Source: Thalassia testudinum (taxonomy: Eukaryota; Streptophyta; Magnoliopsida; Alismatales; Hydrocharitaceae). From it: a stretch of 64,000 bases of DNA. The stretch is from assembly GCA_037157565.1 (NCBI GenBank), contig JAZHRO010000003.1, positions 71,488,501 through 71,552,500 of the forward strand, in the 5' to 3' direction. Below, one piece after another: positions 57,197-64,000 of the stretch (position 1 is the first letter of the stretch; the number at the start of each line of letters is the position of its first letter). The notes under the pieces are model-generated. The model was not told the origin of the DNA and made no database searches. It saw only the letters and a program-made list of their open reading frames with translations. Both the position numbers and the translations under genes were made by a program.

Positions 57197-58489
57197 TCTA
57201 ACTCACACCTCAATCAGAATTCCCGAAGCAAAACACAATTCAAAAAGGACTTTTTAGGTCTTTCCCAATTTTTGCTTTTGATTTAAGTTAGATTTTAGGT
57301 GGCAATACAATTTGTTCAATCAATTTATGCGCTTATTGTCGACCTACGGCTCACCTAAGGAAACCTAGTTGGAGCTTAGGTGTTCCTCCATAAATCTCAA
57401 TTGGTAAAGCAACTCCAAAGACGAAAGATCGAGGGATGCAAGTAGGCCTAAGCCTTCCTTTCAAGCTATGCTTTCGCGGTGCTTCTCAACTACCGCCAAA
57501 ATCCGTGATAGGGTATCCCCCTCTTTGGAGTTACAAAACCTTTGATCTCAAGTTCTAGACACTTCAGAATCCAACGAGAGGAGGGCTCTTGTCCTAGTAT
57601 TTCCAAACCTATGGAGTGCCTAAAAGCGTGCCGTGGTGCAAGCGAAATAAGTGTGCATAGACCGCACAATAATTTGAATTTTGAATCACATGCCAAGTTT
57701 GAAAATCAAATCCTTGGTTTTCAAAATGTCCCTCCTTAAATTAGTCCTTTTTCTAGAAAATATGTGACCACTTGTTAGATTTATTCAATACAGATTAGGT
57801 GGTCTTCGAATTAAGTCCAAATGCAATGTGCGATCAAGAATAGGATGCAAAGTAAGAGAATGTGTACCTTGCTTCCAGCAATCAACGATGCGAGAATGCA
57901 AGCAATGTGGAGAAATAACCGAGAGGCTACTCATACAGACCTAAATGGTTCATCCTAAGGGTAGGTAGCCCATTTTTTTTAATGTTATTTTTTTTAAACT
58001 ACATATGCATAAGCAAATAAAGGTAAACAATCCAAAAAATAAACTAAAAACCAAAATATAATTAAAAGGAACAGGCTCCCAAAAATTACCCAACACGGGC
58101 TTAAAACAAAATCAGGGAACAAACCCCTCAAAATATACCGTAGAATAGGGGTTTCAAACCAAATGTGCAATGAAAAATTAAGTCTAAAGTCTTAATCCTA
58201 CTCTAATCAAATTAGTGACTAAATGTACAGAGATGATCATTGCATCTTCATCCTTCCCCCCCTTTGCAAGGTAGCTCGATCAATTTCTCCTCTGGTGACG
58301 TCAAGGGTTGCCTCTCACGATGGCTGCTGTGATTGCTAGTCATAGAATATGTGTCGCAGATCGTTGCACTCACCTCTCTCTAATTCCTCGCATAAATTTC
58401 TCTCACAGAAAAGATAATAAATGGTCAGATCATTATGCAATGAGAAATAATCAGAAATGAAATCAGGTGAAATTATTGCGTCTATTGCC
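57197..58489 (-). mobile_element. Element J 5' leader
   Basis: Non-coding and shares blocks with H's leader. A T/A-rich stretch is at 57970-58060. No ORF recognised. Confidence 0.75.
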
Positions 58490-58507
58490 TCCCCGGCAAC
58501 GGCGCCA
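58490..58507 (-). other. Primer binding site of J (tRNA-Asp, perfect)
   Basis: Minus sense TGGCGCCGTTGCCGGGGA is the exact complement of the last 18 bases of plant tRNA-Asp(GUC) including CCA. It lies two bases from the LTR. Confidence 0.95.
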
Positions 58508-58509
58508 TT

Positions 58510-59472
58510 TGACGAGTAGATTCTTCACTTTTAAAGTCGTTTGTCACATAAAATGACGCATCGTTTGTAGTTTTATGTCATGGAAAAATCGACTAATCAA
58601 TAATTAATATAACCACCCATTAGGAGCGGGTCGTGTCCACACGAAGGCAATGACATATTTAAACTTGCACCGATTAAAAACATAAGTTCATAGTTAGTTT
58701 TGTTGAGAAATCGAGCCAAATTTTCCTTCAGATTAAGAAAACATCGAGAACATGCTGAAATGGCAATTTTGCACAACTAAAGGATATATTTTGCAATGCA
58801 GCTTAATAAAATAATAGTAAAAGTTGACAATGGCATAGAATGTAAATATTAATAGAAGCCTTACTGTAGTAGGGGATCTTTTTCCCCTTGTCCATGCGTG
58901 AGGAGGAGGGAATGGCCGGAGGTGTGAAGCTCCGAGGAGGGTCGCTTGACCGAGGGCTCCATGATGGCGGTCACGGCAAAGTGCGAGGTGGCTCGAGGTG
59001 GCCGGACAGAGGTACGATGGTGGTGGGTTCCAGTGGCTACTGAAGTGCTTCACGTAGAGAACGCACAGGCCGTGCGGGCGTGCGTGGGGACGGCTAGGCT
59101 CGGCTGCTGCTGTTGCTACGGCGTACTGCTGGTCGCACACTGCAAGCGTCGACGGCATGCTACAAGGAGTGCGGCGGAAGTGCAGCGCACTCTACGTGCG
59201 CGGCTGGAGGACGTTTGCTACTGGGTGTGCGGTAGGGGTGCGTGTGGGCTGGAGTGGTGCTGCTGCAGGAGGTGAGGCACGCCGAGGGGAGCTGGTGGGC
59301 GTGCGCTAGGGGTTGGTGCATGGAGGATGGTGCACATAGCAAGGGCGTGCGCGGGGATGGCGGTGCTGCAGGAGATGAGTGCACGCGGTGGAGCTGTGGA
59401 AGGTGCTGCACGCTGGCAGGTAAGTGCGTGCAGTGGATTGGAGATGAAGGTGCGGGCAGGGTATGTAGGCAC
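58510..59472 (-). repeat. Element J 5' LTR, part 1 (split by K)
   Basis: It starts TGACGAGTAG and aligns with 52538-53504. It ends in target duplication GGCAC (59468-59472) of K. A tRNA-Asp-like stretch TCGTTTGTAG... is at 58561-58582. Confidence 0.9.
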
Positions 59473-62400
59473 TGATGATGTAATGGTGTAATGTGTGTAT
59501 GACAATGATAACAATGACACCGATGATCTACAATGTGTATATAACACAATGGTTGTGTGATGATGAATGATTATTGTTATGATCATGTCGTTGTAGTATA
59601 GGGTGTATAATATAACATTAAGGATGTCGTATAGTGGTGAGTATGGGTGAGTACCAGTCATTACGACCATTATTATCATTTGCTTATTTATCTAATTTTT
59701 ACTTGTTTTGTTCCAGGTCGTTCACTGGGAGGCAATTGATTGAATTTAATTCGGTCACTCTTTGATTATCTCCAAAATTGTCTTCTTATTCAAAAAGAAA
59801 CTTTACACTTAAAGAATGAATGAATGTTTGATTTACCTAGTTACTAAGAAGTGCTTGCAAAAATACTAACTATGAACAAGCATCAAACAATCTGTTATTA
59901 TACTCTAAACTATGTATTTACAAGTTATACTATTAATACTAACATAATAGTATACAATACCTTAGGATGCAATGGTGTAGAGGCTTAACTTATCAGTTTG
60001 TTATTTATAGTAACATATACAGCAGTTTCATTGACAGATATAAGTGTCGCTAAATCTCAGAAAACACTATATACAACCTAAAGAAGCAAACTAAGGTCTT
60101 TAGCGACGTTTATAGTGTCATTTTATTCTATTAGTAATTATGTGGGTTTACTTATACGTTTGTATATTACTTATTCTACTGTCTTTCTGTTCTTGTTATC
60201 TCTTGTGTTAACTTAACTCGTCTGTTCTTTTCTTCTGTGTTAACTCTTCTGTCTAAAGATACTTCAGAGGCTGCAGTGGGGAGGGGGTTAAGCTAATGTC
60301 ATTAGTTTAAAACGTGCTTAGTTCGCGGGTGCGCTTTTCGAGGGATACGCTGCACCCAGAGGGCGGGACCAGACCTCTGCTAAGCGTGCCCTAATCTCAG
60401 ATTAGGTTGCTTAGTTACGTTTTTAGCTCGGTGTCAGGCCTCAGCCAAACGCCACAAGCTCGCACACGCTCGGGCCATTCATCGCAAATTAGACAATACT
60501 TGGTTAACGGGTAATCGGATCGAACGGAATAGGTAATGTTTCGGGCGCCCGGCGCCGTGACGACTATTAAGCCTACAACAAAATTAACATATAAAGCGCT
60601 ACGCTTGACTTGCAGCACACGATGTGGTGCTATTCCAGCGCCACATCGTGCGCTGGAAATCAGGCGCAACTGCGTCTGGGCACGTTTTTGGCCCTCGATT
60701 TGGGGGCCATAAATTATAAAAAAAATAAAATAAAATATGGTAAATAAAATATTTACGTAATACTACATAATTGATTAATTAATTTTGAATTTTAAATATT
60801 TTTACTATACAAATAAATTCGCTAAACTAGGCTGATTATACAGGTTGATTTAGGTGATTAAATAGTTAATTACTTATAAAATAATTAGTAAATGGTCTAA
60901 TTGACCTTAAACAGTTTTAATTTACATACTTAAGTATTTAATACATATTTTTATTGTATTTTTACGAATTTATTTATGTTTTATTTAGGCTAAAATAGCA
61001 ATTCTGTGTAGTTTATAATTAAAACTAAGTTACAGTAAGCTGTACTAGGTATAAATACACTTTAATTAGCTTAAATTACTTACTATATATATTATCCTAA
61101 GTTTATAGATGTATTTAATTTAATTATAGCTCTAAATTATTAATTTAGCTAAGTTAATCTATAATATAGCTACTAAATATGTAAATAGGAATCTGTATCT
61201 ATATATAAACATAATTAAGTTGATACATACATAATAGTTTAGTATATATACATATATTTACATAGATTACATATGTATATAGATATATATATATATATAA
61301 AAGTTTGTACAGTAATTATAGTATATCTATGTATTTATACTTACATAATTAGTCTTTATATTATAGTTAGAATGATATAGATTGGTATATTTACAGTTTT
61401 AAAATAAGTATGTAAAATTAGGTTTTAGTAGGAAGTTAGGAAATGAGGGAAGAATGGTTAATTAAATTTTGATTTCAATTTAAACAGCAGCTAAGCTACT
61501 GTCAGAGAAGATGGAGAGGGATGAGAAGGTGTGCTGTTCAGGGTGGGTTTTGTAGCAGCAGCAGTGGCTTAAGCCACTGCCAAATGGGCTAACTGCTGCT
61601 GCAGTTAGTCCACTTGAAGAGAGGGATGTATTCACAGATGAGAGGGGAATTGTAGAGAAGCGGAGAATTTAGAGATGGAGGGAAATGTAGCTGCAAGTTG
61701 CAGCATGTTACTGTATAACTGGGAATAAGAGAAAATTCAAAACAAACTAAAAATTTTGAGAGTTGAAATCCAAATCTGATAAGGGTTTAAATCTCATGAA
61801 AATCTCATGTAAATTCAGCTCAAACACTCATTAGGAAAAACCCTATCAGAAGCATCCTTTCAGATCAAAACTCAAATGGCATTGAGTTAGTCTTCCTAAT
61901 GCCATAGACAACATGAAGGAAGACTTAGCTCAATCAATTAAAACCAACAACATACAATCCCAGTTTCTTGCAACCTTAAGGAGTATGGAAAACTCCTTAG
62001 GTTAGAGAATCACCATATAGAAATGATCATCAACACAAATAGTGTATGGCAGTTCTGATATAGCAAAAAGAGACTAAGAATGCATTAAGGAAATTTAATG
62101 GAAGCTGGCGAATGCATTCAAAACAAAGTATAAACAGAATCATGAAAGGCTCTTCTGATTAGTTCTATATCACCAGAGAACTTCTCAGAGTCCTTGCCCA
62201 CAATGAAAACCAAAAATCCCTTCAATTTGTCAGATCTATCAAAACATTTCAGAGAGTAAAAATCCTTTAAAATCCAAATCAAAAGTGCTCTGACAAACTG
62301 AGGCAATCCATTTAAAACAGAGGGGCTTTTCTGAAACAAATGGAGTGAGTGAGAAGCCCCAAATGGTGCTTGTGACGCCACTTTCAGATCTGAGGCAGTG

Positions 62401-63794
62401 CACCATCAGATCTGAAATAGGGTCAGGATGTGTGGGTGATTGATGAAAAATTCGTCGTTAAAAGGAAAAACAAGAATCAGAATTTGGATGATGGAAAAAC
62501 AAAACATGAAGAGGGAGATAAATTGAACAATGAACAGATGATTCTTCCCCTCTGATCTGGACTGATCAGAGGAGGTGAGGGAGGGGATCTAATACTAATT
62601 CTACTCCTAAGACTAATCTAACTACAGCTAACATTAAACACTAACAATTAAAACTAAATCTATTCTAAACTACTGCAAATTAAATCTAACACTACTTGTG
62701 CAGAATTAAAAAACTAAACTAAAAGGAAGAATGGGACCTATGGGTCCTTAGCCGGTGGCTAAGGAGGAAGAAAGGAGGAGGGTGACTCCAGCGGAGGGAA
62801 GAGTCTACTAGTGAGACTCCAGGGTTGTCCTCAGGTGCTACGAGGTCCTTAGCGATGAGGAGGGTCGAGAGCAGGCGATGATTCCACAGCCGGTGGCTGT
62901 GAAATTAGGGTCTAGATGAGGAGGAGAGACTGGAGTGGATGAACTGATCGCTAAGATATGTAGGAGGGAGCGATCCCTTGCGCGCGACACCACTGAGGTG
63001 CTTAAGTAGCAGCTCAGTGATTGGAATCACCGCAAGGGTGAGGTTAATCAAAATTAAGCCGGCGGTGAGGATGAAATGGGTAGAGCGTGCGGCGAGTTAA
63101 GAGAGAGATCTGACCGTCATATGAGATCTGGGAAGAGAGGTGAACGCACGCACCGAATCGCGCGAAGGTTCCATTTGATTCCAGCCGCAGATCGAGATCA
63201 AAAGTGCGATGGACGGTCGAGAATGGCTGTGTTCTTCGCGTGCTATAGTGCGCGTGAAGAACACAGGCTTCTCTTTTAAATGAGGGAAAACTTGCAGGAA
63301 GACCCTTGAACGAAGGGGTAGAAGAATAGCGTGCAGGTCCAAAAGTGAAAAGAACTATAACTGGAAGGGCCTTGCAGTCATACAGAAGGGTCCCTACGGC
63401 TTGCAAAAAGGTCCAAGAAGGAGTTTTGAAGGGTGGAAATGTAATGCATGAAGGACCTAATTGTAATCTATTTATTTCTAAGCCTAAATGATGTCCAATT
63501 GCTTTCAAATTTTTACATGTGCTTAATTGAACATTTAAGACATTGATTTTACTTCTGATTTATCTTTTCAAACTTGTTTATGTGTTCAATTGATGCATGG
63601 ATCATCATTTGTTCTTTAGTTTTCAGAATATCTCATTTTTGTGACCTAATTAGGAGGTTTTAACACACATTAAAAGTTTTAGGTCTTTTCTTTAATTCCC
63701 ACACTTAACCCTTTTTATATGTTAATTTGATATTGTTTTGCTTAGTGTCTAGCTTAATTTCAGCCTTTTAGCTATGATGAGTAGCCACTCATCA
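59473..63794 (-). repeat. Element K: solo LTR, 4.3 kb, TGATGA group
   Basis: Minus sense TGATGAGTGGCTACTCATCA..., with a perfect 5-base duplication GGCAC (59468-59472, 63795-63799). J reads on without a gap after removal. No internal genes, so a solo LTR. The start forms the hairpin TGATGAG-TGGCTA-CTCATCA. It shares with I the CCAGGTCGTTCACTGGGAGG block (59717-59736) and a GGGACCAGACC..GGATAC region (about 60330-60380). It contains a 20-base perfect palindrome (61561-61580), a hairpin at 60618-60650, and a very AT-rich segment (60720-61440) with a TATATA run near 61280. Confidence 0.9.
59587..59644 (+). other. Two exact tRNA-Asp 5'-half matches in LTR K
   Basis: GTCGTTGTAGTATAG (59587-59601) equals nt 1-15 of plant tRNA-Asp(GUC), and GTATAGTGGTGAGTAT (59629-59644) equals nt 10-25 as I remember the tRNA. 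They are 27 bases apart. The LTR's sense is the other strand, so its RNA would be complementary to the tRNA. No anticodon or T arm, so not a tRNA gene. Confidence 0.75.
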
Positions 63795-64000
63795 GGCACG
63801 GATGCGCTGAGGAACACGCGAGGCTGATGAAGAAGAACCACGGTGATGGCCAAGCTCACTAGATTGGCGGAGCTTGGCCTTAGAGACCACAGTCAGGAGT
63901 GGGTGCACGATGATGGGCGGGCGGTGTCTCCCCTAGCTTGGCTGTCTCCTCCTCTCTCTTGTAGTTAGCTGTCCCTACTAGATCCAACACACCTGCTCCT
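63795..64000 (-). repeat. Element J 5' LTR, part 2 (runs off the window)
   Basis: The sequence resumes with GGCACGGATGCGCTGAGGAA, matching J's 3' LTR at about 53500-53710. The LTR end lies beyond 64000. Confidence 0.9.

Larger units (their letters stand above)
52538..64000 (-). mobile_element. Element J: non-autonomous Ty3/gypsy element, continues past the window
   Basis: J is inserted in C's RT region (left flank CATGT, right flank outside the window). The 3' LTR is 52538-54085; then PPT, 3' non-coding region, one broken ORF unlike gag or pol, leader and a perfect tRNA-Asp PBS. The 5' LTR (58510-59472, 63795-64000 and beyond) is interrupted by K. Its leader and tRNA-Asp-like stretch resemble those of H. 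Confidence 0.9.

Noticed and set aside
59587..59644. A real tRNA-Asp gene or pseudogene in K
   Set aside because: Only 5'-half pieces are present, split by 27 bases, without anticodon or T arm. The same region is conserved in other LTR families at the same place.
1..64000. Host protein-coding genes, rRNA, CRISPR arrays or bacterial-style operons
   Set aside because: All sequence is accounted for by elements A-K. Remaining open frames are short or antisense shadows of retroelement sequence.

Overview
This window is plant nuclear DNA made entirely of nested LTR retrotransposons. I found no host gene, rRNA, functional tRNA or CRISPR array. The coding remnants are Ty3/gypsy gag, protease (PR), reverse transcriptase (RT), RNase H (RH) and integrase (IN). 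They have Athila-type hallmarks: a PR motif L-D-L-G-A-S-I-N, an RT motif C-I-D-Y-R-K-L-N, and a primer binding site (PBS) complementary to the 3' end of tRNA-Asp(GUC). This points to a repeat-rich region of a flowering plant. The species cannot be read from the sequence. All reading frames are broken, so these are old copies.

I label the elements A to K from left to right. A (1 to ~3197, +) is the 3' end and 3' LTR of an element entering from the left. B (~3198-4910, -) is part of an LTR. C (+) is the outermost host: gag/PR at 4911-6079 and PR/RT at 50848-52537. D (6080-50842, -, duplication TGCAT) is a non-autonomous element inserted in C's protease motif. Inside D lie E (solo LTR 8208-10914, duplication GTGAC), F (11881-19388, -, a relative of D) and G (23610-50372, +, an Athila-like gag-pol element sitting in D's 5' LTR). 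Inside G's 3' LTR lies H (33585-49336, -, a second gag-pol element). Inside H's integrase lies I (solo LTR 37964-41930, duplication GAGGT). On the right, J (52538 to beyond 64000, -, non-autonomous) interrupts C's RT region, and K (solo LTR 59473-63794, duplication GGCAC) sits in J's 5' LTR. The deepest stack is C>D>G>H>I, five levels.

Elements appear to come in pairs. D and F (own ORF, no pol) share 3' non-coding modules with G. J (another own ORF, no pol) shares its leader with H. The likely reading is that D/F and J use proteins from G-like and H-like relatives.

Two observations stand out. (1) Near the 3' end of nearly every LTR, in at least five divergent families, the sense strand carries a stretch complementary to the 5' half of tRNA-Asp. 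This is the same tRNA whose 3' end primes these elements, so it looks like an undescribed second primer-contact site. (2) Element G has two LTRs with no shared sequence apart from a short hinge. The 5' LTR is a giant palindrome of the promoter/R/U5 half, and the 3' LTR is a giant palindrome of the U3 half. Both pivot near a shared TGCTCGGATCG. This suggests fold-back copying during reverse transcription. Other notable points are tRNA-like sequences with Pol III boxes inside LTRs, hairpins at LTR tips and beside the polypurine tract (PPT), and a snRNA-type promoter motif in two large LTRs.
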